Below, one piece after another: positions 1 through 6,695 of a stretch of 21,364 nucleotides of DNA; the first letter of the stretch is position 1, and every line of letters starts with the position of its first letter. This DNA is from Methanosarcinaceae archaeon (lineage in GTDB: Archaea > Halobacteriota > Methanosarcinia > Methanosarcinales > Methanosarcinaceae). The stretch spans positions 1 through 21,364 of the forward strand of contig JAFGOO010000199.1 in NCBI GenBank assembly GCA_016926455.1. The letters run 5' to 3'. The notes under the pieces are model-generated. The model made no database searches, had not been told where the DNA came from, and was given only the letters and a program-made list of their open reading frames with translations. The position numbers and the translations under genes were made by a program.

Positions 1-80
1 CTACACGCACCGATATGTTTCATAAAAAGCTCTTGTTGCTCTTTGTTGGGATATAAACGGTATTTGTAGGCTTTAAGCAT
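1..80 (-). CDS. tnpB: TnpB, N-terminal fragment cut by window edge
   Basis: Reading leftward from an ATG at 80-78, the minus strand encodes MLKAYKYRLYPNKEQQELF and continues in frame to the window edge. This is the typical N-terminus of IS200/IS605 OrfB (TnpB), the RNA-guided nuclease ancestral to Cas12, beginning in its helix-turn-helix region. No stop or frameshift is seen in the 26 visible codons, so the gene may be intact outside the window. The AT-rich stretch at 85-130 offers several TATA-like sequences. I see no clear Shine-Dalgarno site. Its left-end sequence (175-214) matches the start of the two mini-elements at 16461 and 19719, which makes this a candidate autonomous parent of them. 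Confidence 0.85.
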   Translation of the reverse strand, partial: MLKAYKYRLYPNKEQQELFMKHIGAC

Positions 81-214
81 TAGTAGATATTATGTTTTAA
101 CAATATATATACATATTTTTTGTATAAAATCAAGAACATATTAATGTTGTGTTGGGATATTACGCCTCTCATCCCCCATCTTACGAAAGGGGACTTCTCG
201 GCTTAAAAGTTAAA
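1..214 (-). mobile_element. IS605/IS1341-type element, left-end portion
   Basis: On the minus strand the element begins near 214 with TTTAACTTTTAAGCCGAGAA, followed by GTCCCCTTTCGTAAGATGGG, about 95 bases of AT-rich leader, and the tnpB start at 80. The first 35-40 bases are nearly identical to the beginnings of the mini-elements at 16461 and 19719, which defines this block as a shared left end. TTTAAC is common to all three; whether it belongs to the element or is the insertion target (TAM) cannot be told from this window. It stands head to head with the element starting near 230. Confidence 0.65.
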
Positions 215-229
215 TTCCTTGATTTTTGG

Positions 230-394
230 ATTAAGGGCTAATCCCCGCTTCTTCAAAGGTGGGATACATCCCTTCAATTTCCTTGGAAACATTAATATTT
301 GTATAGATTTAATATATATGTATTCTGAGATTGGGACTACAATCTCTTCGTAGAATCGATAGAAGCCTATCACTTAAGTGATGGGAGTAGTCAC
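230..394 (+). mobile_element. tnpB-type mini-element (left-end-like plus right end)
   Basis: The 165-base stretch begins with a left-end-like block (ATTAAGGGCTAATCCCCGC, then TTCAAAGGTGGGAT) and ends with a tnpB C-terminal scrap and the right-end hairpin CCTATCACTTAAGTGATGGG (366-385) followed by AGTAGTCAC. The left block resembles 1573-1608. The right part aligns well with the end of the tnpB fragment at 2194-2407. The middle of the transposon is missing, so this is an internally deleted, non-autonomous copy. It ends 32 bases before the ATG of the reductase gene. Confidence 0.55.
322..381 (+). pseudogene. TnpB C-terminal scrap
   Basis: One frame reads ILRLGLQSLRRIDRSLSLK then stop. It matches the last residues of the larger remnant at 2194-2394 (ILRLELQSLRNSDRYPSLQ). 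In intact TnpB this tail follows the RuvC-III Asp and NAA motif, which is missing here. Only about 19 residues survive, so it is not a functional protein; it lies inside the mini-element at 230-394 and may matter only as part of the guide-RNA 5' region. Confidence 0.65.
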
Positions 395-426
395 TATATT
401 CAAACATACTGTGTTTTGGGTCATCC

Positions 427-1584
427 ATGTATGACGTGATAATAGTGGGCACTGGTCCAGCAGGTTCTACAGCTGCAAGGTACGTAGCTGCGGCAGGTCT
501 GGATACACTGATCCTTGAAAAAAAAACACTGCCAAGAATAAAACCATGTGGTGGAGCGGTTTCTGCATATGCCCTTGCAAATCTTGGTATCGAAGTTCCA
601 AATTCGCTGATAGAAGGAAAATGTTTTGGTGCAAGGGTATGGTACAAAAAAAACAGCAAGGAATTAGAGATAAACGAACTTGTATCGTCATTTATTTCAA
701 GGAGCAGGTTTGATGCTTATCTAACCAGATGTGCGGTGGATATGGGAGCAGAACTCAGGGAAAATGTACGCGTCAGGTCAGTAAATATCGAAAATGACTG
801 TTCAATTGTGGAAACAACAGAAGGTAAATTTAAATGCAGGGCTGTGATTGGTGCAGACGGAGTACACAGTGTCTGTGCAAAGAATATAAGAACATCTTTT
901 AGTCTCGAAGATACGGCCTTTACCTTGGAAGCCGAAATACCGGCTACTAATGAGTACATCAGCGAATACATCTCAAACAAAGCGGAATTCCATTTTGGGG
1001 TGGTTCCAAACGGCTACGGCTGGGTATTTCCAAAAGACGGCTACTTTTCCGTGGGAATCGGCAGCATAGGTGCACCTATTCCGAGACCACTGGATGAATA
1101 TCGCAGTTTCCTCAAGAATCTGGGCTTTGATTATGTAAAACCTAGGGGGCATTTCCTGCCAATTGGAGGGATGCAGAGAAAATCATACGCTAACCGAATA
1201 TTACTTGCAGGCGATGCGGCTGGGTATGTGGATGCTTTTTTGGGTGAGGGAATAGCGTATGCGATCATTTCTGGAAAAATCGCAGCAGAAACTGTCATTG
1301 ATGCCTGCCAGAAAAATGATTTTTCAGAAAAATCACTTGCTGCCTATCAAACAAGATGCACAAATGCTTTTGGAAGCAACCTGAAATATTCGCATATATT
1401 CTCTAAAATTTTCTACCTGTATAATGACATGTTTTTAAAAATGCTGTTAACCAATGAACCAATGTTGTACAGGTTCATACTTCTTCCATCAAATCATTTC
1501 GGCTATCAGCCTTTCATCAAATGGCTGGTTCCACGTATGCCATACTATCTCATAAAGAATTTTTTAGGAGCAATTAAGGGCTAA
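427..1584 (+). CDS. Geranylgeranyl reductase family FAD protein
   Basis: A 385-residue flavoprotein of the geranylgeranyl reductase / digeranylgeranylglycerophospholipid reductase family, which saturates the isoprenoid double bonds of archaeal membrane lipids or related polyprenyl chains. Seen: N-terminal FAD dinucleotide fold with GTGPAGS at 8-14; the family motif PRIKPCGG at 36-43 with its Cys at 41; YGWVFPK at 197-203 next to the isoprenoid pocket; and the second FAD motif LAGDAAGYVDAFLGEG at 260-275. The length fits the family (about 380-410). Which lipid it reduces cannot be read from the sequence; methanogens often carry several paralogues. Only a weak GGGT lies before the ATG. A TATA-like TATATT at 395-400 begins directly after the mini-element end, which would give a nearly leaderless mRNA. 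The last codons and stop fall in a left-end-like transposon sequence (1573-1608). Confidence 0.9.
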   Translation: MYDVIIVGTGPAGSTAARYVAAAGLDTLILEKKTLPRIKPCGGAVSAYALANLGIEVPNSLIEGKCFGARVWYKKNSKELEINELVSSFISRSRFDAYLTRCAVDMGAELRENVRVRSVNIENDCSIVETTEGKFKCRAVIGADGVHSVCAKNIRTSFSLEDTAFTLEAEIPATNEYISEYISNKAEFHFGVVPNGYGWVFPKDGYFSVGIGSIGAPIPRPLDEYRSFLKNLGFDYVKPRGHFLPIGGMQRKSYANRILLAGDAAGYVDAFLGEGIAYAIISGKIAAETVIDACQKNDFSEKSLAAYQTRCTNAFGSNLKYSHIFSKIFYLYNDMFLKMLLTNEPMLYRFILLPSNHFGYQPFIKWLVPRMPYYLIKNFLGAIKG

Positions 1585-1713
1585 TTCTCGCCTTTTCAAA
1601 GATTGGATTCAGATTTCTCAGAATCATTAACATACTGATAATTATCAAATCTTACGACTAATTGGGTGCATGGGTAGAGAAAGCCCATGTTCTTTAGACA
1701 TGTGATGAATCAT
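1573..1713 (+). mobile_element. Degenerate tnpB-type end pair (solo right end)
   Basis: A left-end-like block at 1573-1608 (ATTAAGGGCTAAT, then TTCAAAG) resembles 230-265. Around 1663-1713 lies a right-end-like unit: TAATTGGGTG, a CATGGG/CCCATG inverted repeat, then the AGAAAGCCCATG core and a hairpin CATGT-TCTTTAG-ACATG (1686-1702), ending ATGAATCAT. The right part aligns with a minus-strand copy at 4138-4190. No tnpB coding sequence lies between the ends. It could be one 141-base mini-element or two unrelated relics. It sits about 80-130 bases after the reductase stop codon, in sense orientation. Confidence 0.45.
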
Positions 1714-1759
1714 ACCCCGCCTTTTAGTTAATCAAAAACATTATACATCTGTCAGAAGG

Positions 1760-2120
1760 ATGGTGTATGAAGAACTAAAAGGCATACTTAGCAACAAAAA
1801 GTATTCTAAATCATTCCGCTACTCTTTATACAGTTGGTCTTTCTATCAGCTACAAACAATGATAGGATATAAATCTAACTTGCCTGGAGTACCTATCGCT
1901 TATATCGACCCAAAATACACTTCCCAAACATGTAGTAGGTGCGGTCATATAGGGAACAGGGATGGTAAAATCTTTGAGTGTCCTGATTGCGGACACGTTG
2001 ACCATGCCAGACGTTAATGCAGCTTTCAATATTGCATTATCTCCAAACATAGTTCGATTCAGTACAGAAAGTGATGTGCTGAAAGGAAACATTAATGCCC
2101 CTAAAGTAGCAATGGCTTGA
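1760..2120 (+). pseudogene. TnpB pseudogene, C-terminal third, frameshifted
   Basis: The fragment covers the end of a TnpB: SWSFYQLQTMIGYKS, then AYIDPKYTSQTCSRCGHIG and FECPDCGHVDHA. These give the two CxxC pairs of the zinc ribbon that splits the RuvC domain. The N-terminal two thirds, including RuvC-I Asp and RuvC-II Glu, are absent. After the DHA codons an extra C at 2007-2008 shifts the frame and an early stop follows; the next frame restores ADVNAAFNIALSPNI and runs to TGA at 2118-2120. The correct product would therefore have had the conserved Asp of DVNAA (RuvC-III). Truncation plus frameshift make it dead. A well-formed right-end hairpin follows at 2140-2160. Confidence 0.85.
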
Positions 2121-2129
2121 AAGCAGCTA

Positions 2130-2169
2130 GCCATAGAACCCCACGAAATTTAGTCGTGGGAGTACGTCA
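2130..2169 (+). repeat. Transposon right-end hairpin (omegaRNA-type)
   Basis: CCCACGA (2140-2146), loop AATTTAG, TCGTGGG (2154-2160) forms a perfect 7-bp stem followed by AGTACGTCA. It follows the tnpB pseudogene stop by 19 bases. The same plan (hairpin then GTAGT(T)CAC-like end) occurs at 366-394, 2379-2407, 16632-16660, 19891-19919 and, on the minus strand, 17217-17271. In the IS605 family such ends are recognised by TnpA and also form the 3' scaffold of the TnpB guide RNA (family knowledge). Confidence 0.7.
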
Positions 2170-2193
2170 GAAGGCATAATTGACTGGTAAACG

Positions 2194-2407
2194 GTGGAGT
2201 TTGTCAATCCAAGTAATACATCTCAGATGTGCTCTGGCTGTGGTCAAATAGTCAAAAAAGATTTATTAGAGAGGATACACAGTTGTCCTTGTTGCGGTTT
2301 TACTCTCGATAGAGATTATAATGCTGCTATTAACATTCTGAGATTGGAATTACAATCTCTTCGGAATTCCGATAGATACCCGTCACTTCAGTGAAGGGAA
2401 TAGTCAC
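2194..2407 (+). pseudogene. TnpB C-terminal remnant with right end
   Basis: From GTG at 2194 the frame reads EFVNPSNTSQMCSGCGQIV, a CPCC pair, then LDRDYNAAINILRLELQ and a stop at 2392-2394. That is the TnpB zinc ribbon (CSGC/CPCC) and the RuvC-III motif with its Asp, about 66 residues. An in-frame TAA lies immediately upstream (2188-2190), so this is a truncated gene and not a small protein with its own start. The right end (imperfect hairpin 2379-2398, then ATAGTCAC) finishes at 2407, six bases before the Shine-Dalgarno GGAG of nth. It belongs to the same subtype as the scrap at 322-394 and differs from the tnpB at 1760. Confidence 0.85.
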
Positions 2408-2423
2408 ATACAGGAGCTAAAAA

Positions 2424-3041
2424 TTGAAAATGGATGTTGAAGAACTCATCGGGCGACTCAAAAAAAGGTATCGAGTGAACTTCTTCTACCGGAGTCGAGA
2501 CCCGTTCTATGTGCTGATCTCAACTGTTCTCTCCCAGCGGACACGTGATGAGGTCACTTACCCTGTTTCTGGACGCCTCTTCGAGAGATTTAATTCACCT
2601 GAGACTATGGCACTGGCAGATGTGAAAGAGATCGAAGACCTGATAAAGGAGGTTGGGTTTTATCGGGTGAAAGCACAACGTATTAGGCAGATCTCGCAGA
2701 TACTTCTGGATGAATACAAGGGTAAAGTCCCTGATAATATGACCAATCTCCTCAAACTGCCGGGTGTGGGGAGGAAAACCGCAAACTGCGTGTTGGCATA
2801 TGCATATTCCATAGATACAATCGCAGTGGACACTCATGTCCACAGGATATCAAATCGTCTCGGACTAGTCAATACAAAAACACCTGAACAGACAGAAGAC
2901 GCCCTTAAGATGTACATCCAGCAGGATATGTGGAAGGATATCAATGAACTGTTCGTCAAATTCGGGCAGGAGATATGCCGTCCAATATCCCCAAAATGTG
3001 ATATCTGTATCGTGAACGACATGTGTCCAAAAATTATATGA
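2424..3041 (+). CDS. nth: Endonuclease III (DNA glycosylase/AP lyase)
   Basis: A 205-residue base-excision repair enzyme that removes oxidised pyrimidines and cleaves the resulting abasic site. Seen: LSQRT at 36-40, helix-hairpin-helix LPGVGRKTAN at 112-121 with catalytic Lys118, VDTHVHR at 135-141 with catalytic Asp136, and a C-terminal 4Fe-4S loop with Cys185, 192, 195 and 201 in the classic C-x6-C-x2-C-x5-C spacing. All key residues are present, so the enzyme should be active. The start shown is TTG at 2424, seven bases after GGAG (2413-2416); ATG at 2430 is possible but leaves a 13-base spacer. The gene's upstream region is entirely transposon remnant, so its promoter must lie in or beyond that remnant. 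Confidence 0.95.
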   Translation: MKMDVEELIGRLKKRYRVNFFYRSRDPFYVLISTVLSQRTRDEVTYPVSGRLFERFNSPETMALADVKEIEDLIKEVGFYRVKAQRIRQISQILLDEYKGKVPDNMTNLLKLPGVGRKTANCVLAYAYSIDTIAVDTHVHRISNRLGLVNTKTPEQTEDALKMYIQQDMWKDINELFVKFGQEICRPISPKCDICIVNDMCPKII

Positions 3042-3089
3042 CAAATACGTCTAAAACAAACTGATACTCTAAATGAGTATAATAAATGG

Positions 3090-3161
3090 GGCCGGGACCG
3101 AGAATCGAACTCGGATCGTAGCCTCCACAGGGCCACAGGATAACCGCTACCCTACCCCGGC
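3090..3161 (-). tRNA. tRNA-His (anticodon GTG)
   Basis: Read on the minus strand from 3161: acceptor GCCGGGG pairs with TCCCGGC, D arm with AGCGGTTA loop, anticodon stem TGGCC/GGCTA around the loop CTGTGGA (anticodon GTG), four-base variable region CGAT, T arm CCGAG-TTCGATT-CTCGG. The discriminator is C (3090), the expected identity base for tRNA-His, and CCA seems to be encoded next (3089-3087). The base before G1 is T, so the G-1 that tRNA-His needs would have to be added after transcription. No intron. Confidence 0.95.
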
Positions 3162-3170
3162 ATTTCAGAT

Positions 3171-3194
3171 AGGTGCTCCCTGTTTGAAGCACCT
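3171..3194. repeat. Inverted repeat between thi4 end and tRNA-His
   Basis: AGGTGCT (3171-3177), a 10-base loop, AGCACCT (3188-3194): a perfect 7-bp stem. On the minus strand it lies 71 bases past the thi4 stop and 9 bases before the tRNA 5' end. It could be a processing hairpin in the tRNA leader or a thi4 transcript end. There is no adjoining T-run that would make it a clear terminator. Confidence 0.5.
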
Positions 3195-3265
3195 TATAGA
3201 TGTATCTTTGTTAAATAAACTTTTCCTTCGAGCAGATGTATAAAAAAACCTGAGACCACACATCT

Positions 3266-4039
3266 TCACAGCCTTGATATCACGAGTTGTGATGCCTTTT
3301 CTCCCGAAAGAAGCATACCCCCAAAAACCGGACCCATTCGGGGAGCACCTGCAACAGCATTTGCCGCCATACCGGCAACAACGAGTCCCGGATATACTTC
3401 TTTTGTAGTTTCCATCAAGAGACGTTCACCAAGGTCTGCCCACATTGGTTTTTCTCCAACAACACCCAGATCACCAAGTTTTGAACCCGGAATCTTGCGC
3501 TGGACAATATTGCATATTACTGCCTCATGCCCGGTCCCATCGATCACCATCCGTGCACGAATCGCAAGTGGGTCCACATGCAGTTTTCCAATCTCAACGG
3601 CAGTCCAGTTGATGACAAGCCCGCTAACCCTATCATCCTCACGGATCATGACATCCTCGACATTTACCAGATTGAATATCTCGGCACCTGCAGCAACTGC
3701 ACCACTTGCAAGTCTCGCAACGGATTCTATAGAACTTGCAACGTAGTATCCCTTTTGGTATTCATGATACTCAATGCCAAAATCATCCAGTATCCTGCAT
3801 GCCTCTTCTTGCACAACTATCCGTGGAAACATCATTCCACCAGCCCACATCCCACCACCGATGGCAAGTTTCTTCTCAAAAAGAACGGTCTTAAGACCAG
3901 CTTCTGCAAGATATCTGGCAGCTACAAGGTTTGCAGGTCCTCCACCAACCAGTGCTACATCGACATCCGTGTAGTCAAGGAATACTTTTGAAAATTCGTC
4001 AACAATTGCTCTTGTGATTATGATCTCATCAAGTTCCAT
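3266..4039 (-). CDS. thi4: Sulfide-dependent ADP-thiazole synthase (archaeal Thi4)
   Basis: A 257-residue homologue of Thi4, which builds the thiazole half of thiamine from NAD and glycine. Seen: dinucleotide fold with VGGGPANL at 31-38, the family segment EKKLAIGGGMWAGGMMFPR at 55-73, a C-terminal GAPRMGPVFGGMLLSG (231-246). At the place where yeast THI4 carries the Cys that donates its own sulfur, this protein has His154 (LHVDP). Archaeal enzymes with His here are known to use free sulfide and act catalytically rather than as single-turnover suicide enzymes. GAGG seven bases before the ATG supports the start. It lies downstream of dacZ on the same strand, but a 210-base gap with its own TATA candidate (4088-4097) suggests separate transcription. 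I saw no TPP riboswitch in the leader. Confidence 0.93.
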   Translation of the reverse strand: MELDEIIITRAIVDEFSKVFLDYTDVDVALVGGGPANLVAARYLAEAGLKTVLFEKKLAIGGGMWAGGMMFPRIVVQEEACRILDDFGIEYHEYQKGYYVASSIESVARLASGAVAAGAEIFNLVNVEDVMIREDDRVSGLVINWTAVEIGKLHVDPLAIRARMVIDGTGHEAVICNIVQRKIPGSKLGDLGVVGEKPMWADLGERLLMETTKEVYPGLVVAGMAANAVAGAPRMGPVFGGMLLSGEKASQLVISRL

Positions 4040-4087
4040 TATTAATGCCTCAGAGATGCTTGGATTTAAACTCTGATATGGTCCATT

Positions 4088-4097
4088 CTTTTTATAG
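4088..4097 (-). promoter_or_regulatory. TATA-like promoter candidate for thi4
   Basis: On the minus strand CTATAAAAAG lies about 50 bases before the thi4 ATG. A start site about 25 bases downstream would leave a short leader that keeps the GAGG ribosome site. Assigned by eye only. Confidence 0.4.
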
Positions 4098-4137
4098 TTG
4101 TTGGAGAACCAGATTCCTTCAAGGCAAAAATGACCTC

Positions 4138-4190
4138 CTGACTACTCACAGAACTAAAGTCATGGGCTTTCTTTAGCCCTACACCCCAAT
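4138..4190 (-). repeat. Solo tnpB-type right end between dacZ and thi4
   Basis: The minus strand reads TAATTGGGGTGTAGGGCTAA, then AGAAAGCCCATGACTTTAGT and TCTGTGAGTAGTCAG. It aligns with 1661-1713 (TAATTGGG, AGAAAGCCCATG, CTTTAG) and ends in GTAGTCA like the intact right ends. GGGCT/AGCCC can form a small stem and the CATGAC-TTTAG hairpin is partly decayed. No tnpB coding sequence adjoins it. It begins about 60 bases after the dacZ stop and points the same way as dacZ, so it would lie in the dacZ 3' untranslated region. Confidence 0.5.
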
Positions 4191-4249
4191 TATCGTAATA
4201 TAAAATAAGATGGGCAGTTATTATGGTATCTTGCGCCTGACAGAGCAAT

Positions 4250-5098
4250 CTAAGGGTTCAATGAGAAAAATTTCTTTCCATCTTTATAAATCCTAACAAC
4301 TCCCCCTGATTCGGAGACAACGACCGCTATTGCCACGGTGTCCCTAGTGATTGCGGCTGCCGACACGTGTCTTCCTCCAAGCCCTTTCTGGATGTTCAAA
4401 TCCTTTGCATCGACATCAAGATATCTTCCTGCTGCGTTAATGATGCCTTTTTCTGATATAACAAAAACTCCATCAAGCTGTGCGAACTCTTTTACCGATT
4501 CCCAGTTTTGATTGTTCGATAGATTCCTATCTTCGTCTTTATGTCCAGCATAAGGGTTCAGTATCATCTGATGCGATCGTTTCATAACCTCGTCCACATC
4601 ACCAATTATAAAAGCAGTACCAATTTGCTTACCTTCGCGTCCACGTGTTGCGATGTCAAGAGATATTATAAGCACCGATTGCATAACTTCAGGCAAAACC
4701 CGTTCTTCACATTCCCTGATCGCTTTTACTAATTGGCTTTCTTCGAGATTATTGACAATGATAGAAGCTGAATTTTTTGTTTCCACAATACCGACAATAA
4801 TGCCTTCCTTTAATTCCTCTAACATATGTTCGATAGCTGCTGCATATTCCACACTTTCAACCTTTCCCGCAGCCTCCTGTATGATCTGATCAGATATTTT
4901 TTTTGCTTGATTTTCCTTCTCCCCACCGCTTGATATTAAATGGTCAATAATGCTTCTTGGTTTTTTAGCTGCATAATAGATTGGTATATCTGTGAATACA
5001 CCATCCAATTGAATGTTTCCTGATACAACTATTGCAGAAGCTTGCAGTTGCTCTGCTAGAAGTATTGCAGTTTTTGCAACTATGTTTGTAGTATCCAT
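4250..5098 (-). CDS. dacZ: Diadenylate cyclase DacZ
   Basis: A 282-residue protein matching archaeal DacZ, which makes cyclic di-AMP from two ATP. Seen: an N-terminal alpha/beta domain (about 1-125) resembling the pyruvate-kinase C-terminal domain, as in other DacZ proteins; then a DAC (DisA_N) domain with GTAFIIGD at 160-167, QLDGVFVIS at 207-215, and GLGGRHVSAAAIT at 239-251, followed by the buried strand IAVVVSESGGVVRI (257-270). These correspond to the DGA and RHR nucleotide motifs of bacterial DisA, here DGV and RHV; the Asp, Gly, Arg and His are kept. GAGG lies just before the ATG and a TATA-like box at 5143-5157. c-di-AMP commonly controls potassium and osmolyte uptake; an osmolyte transporter with CBS domains is encoded at 12883-16234. 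Confidence 0.92.
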   Translation of the reverse strand: MDTTNIVAKTAILLAEQLQASAIVVSGNIQLDGVFTDIPIYYAAKKPRSIIDHLISSGGEKENQAKKISDQIIQEAAGKVESVEYAAAIEHMLEELKEGIIVGIVETKNSASIIVNNLEESQLVKAIRECEERVLPEVMQSVLIISLDIATRGREGKQIGTAFIIGDVDEVMKRSHQMILNPYAGHKDEDRNLSNNQNWESVKEFAQLDGVFVISEKGIINAAGRYLDVDAKDLNIQKGLGGRHVSAAAITRDTVAIAVVVSESGGVVRIYKDGKKFFSLNP

Positions 5099-5142
5099 CT
5101 AATCCCCTCGTATGTATTATCCACTTAATAGATTAACTTTTA

Positions 5143-5157
5143 AGACATATAAATATT
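5143..5157 (-). promoter_or_regulatory. TATA-like promoter candidate for dacZ
   Basis: The minus strand has AATATTTATATG about 50 bases before the dacZ ATG, at a distance that would give a leader of roughly 25 bases containing GAGGGG. The rest of the dacZ-purB gap (5099-5326) holds a short palindrome TGATCGTGATCA near 5223-5234 and AT-rich sequence that probably contains the purB promoter; no gene is supported there. Confidence 0.45.
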
Positions 5158-5326
5158 GTTTGTTAAAGATTGAAGGAATATATGTTTGGTATACTCAATT
5201 CTGGCTGTTCATTGAGTGTCTTTGATCGTGATCATCTCGAATCAGTTCAAAGCCTATTTATTTCTTATCTGTTTTATTATCTTATACGAATCATATTCAA
5301 ATGCCGATTATGGAGACTAACAAATC

Positions 5327-6667
5327 ATGGCAATCCACCCAATAGAATACCGTTACGGTACAGATGAGATGAAATACGTATGGAGCGAAGGGAACCGTCT
5401 TGAAAAGCTGATGAAGACCGAAGTAGCCCTTGCGATGGCGGAAGCCGATATTGGGTTAATTCCAAAGGAGGCGGCAGAGGACATTGCAAAGGGTATCAGA
5501 TCTGTCAGGCTTGAGCGGATGAAGGAGATCGAGGATGAGATACATCATGACATGATGGCTGTGGTCCTTGCAATCTCCGAGAAGTGTGAAGGAGACGCCG
5601 CCAAGTGGGTGCATTTCGGTGCAACCTCAAATGACATACTGGACACAGCAACAGGTCTGCAGCTCAAGGACGCTATAGTGATTCTGGAGAAGAAGATGAA
5701 GCATCTTCTGGATGCACTTCTGGACAAGGCATTCGATCACAAGGGGACCGTATGTGCAGGACGTACCCACGGACAGATCGGTGTTCCAACAACCTATGGG
5801 CTGAGATTCGCTATCTGGGCATCCGAGGTGGCACGCCATATCGAACGACTTGAACAACTCAAGCCTAGAGTCTTGGTTGGTCAGATGACCGGTGCCGTTG
5901 GCACGCAGGCAGCCTTTGGTAGCGACGGCATTGAGATACAGAAGCGCACAATGAAGTATCTTGGATTGGGTTCAGTGGACGTGTCGAACCAGATTATCCA
6001 GCGTGACCGCCATGCAGAGTTTGTCATGTGGATGGCAAACACAGTAACCACCCTCGACAAGATTGCGATCGAGTTCCGTTCCCTTCAGAGAAGCGAAATT
6101 GCAGAGGTGGAGGAAAGCTTCGGCAAAAAACAGGTGGGGTCGTCCACTATGCCTCACAAACGCAACCCCATCAAGTCAGAACAGATATGCGGACTCGCCA
6201 GGATCGTGCGTGCCATGGTTGAGCCTGAACTCATGAACAACACCCTCTGGGACGAACGCGACCTTACCAACTCATCCTGTGAGAGAGTAGTGTTCCCAGA
6301 AGCATGCATTCTGACAGACCATATCATAAATCTCGGCATCAATGTAATCGAGAACCTTAGATTCTATCCTGAGAACATCCGCCGAAACCTTGAACTCTTG
6401 CACGGGCTTAACATGGGCGAGGCTGTGATGATTGAGCTTGCAAAACGCGGAGTGGGACGTCAAGAAGCACATGAACTTGTGCGAAGCAGCGCAATGGAAT
6501 CCCACGAGACCGGAAAGCACCTGAAGGATGTCTTGCTCGGGAATCCTGAAATTATTAAATATCTGAGCGAAGACGATATTGCCAGCCTTGTTGACCCTAA
6601 TAAATATATAGGAACAGCAGTGGAACAGGTTGAGGCTTTGGTTGCCAAGCTTCAGAAGAAACAGTAG
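5327..6667 (+). CDS. purB: Adenylosuccinate lyase
   Basis: A 446-residue enzyme of the fumarase/aspartase superfamily that acts twice in purine synthesis: on SAICAR to AICAR, and on adenylosuccinate to AMP. Seen: VHFGATSNDILDTA at 95-108, GRTHGQ at 145-150 with the likely acid His148, and the superfamily signature GSSTMPHKRNPI at 271-282, whose flexible loop carries the catalytic Ser. N-terminal MAIHPIEYRYG is typical of archaeal PurB. GGAG lies 12 bases before the ATG. It converges with uvrA, the two stop codons being only 28 bases apart, which leaves little room for separate terminators. Confidence 0.97.
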   Translation: MAIHPIEYRYGTDEMKYVWSEGNRLEKLMKTEVALAMAEADIGLIPKEAAEDIAKGIRSVRLERMKEIEDEIHHDMMAVVLAISEKCEGDAAKWVHFGATSNDILDTATGLQLKDAIVILEKKMKHLLDALLDKAFDHKGTVCAGRTHGQIGVPTTYGLRFAIWASEVARHIERLEQLKPRVLVGQMTGAVGTQAAFGSDGIEIQKRTMKYLGLGSVDVSNQIIQRDRHAEFVMWMANTVTTLDKIAIEFRSLQRSEIAEVEESFGKKQVGSSTMPHKRNPIKSEQICGLARIVRAMVEPELMNNTLWDERDLTNSSCERVVFPEACILTDHIINLGINVIENLRFYPENIRRNLELLHGLNMGEAVMIELAKRGVGRQEAHELVRSSAMESHETGKHLKDVLLGNPEIIKYLSEDDIASLVDPNKYIGTAVEQVEALVAKLQKKQ

Positions 6668-6695
6668 ATGAAATATGATTTGGGAAGAAACATCT

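Noticed and set aside
1751..2174. GTCAGAAGG direct repeat at 1751 and 2166 as a target duplication
   Set aside because: IS605-type elements make no target duplication, and a 9-base match in this repeat-rich stretch is not enough to define an element.
4066..4248. 60-codon minus-strand ORF between dacZ and thi4
   Set aside because: It spans the solo right-end relic and the thi4 promoter candidate, and its composition looks like read-through of noncoding DNA.
5170..5367. 65-codon ORF upstream of purB
   Set aside because: Starts at a TTG without ribosome site, overlaps the purB start, and its sequence shows no domain; the stretch is better explained as the purB promoter and leader.
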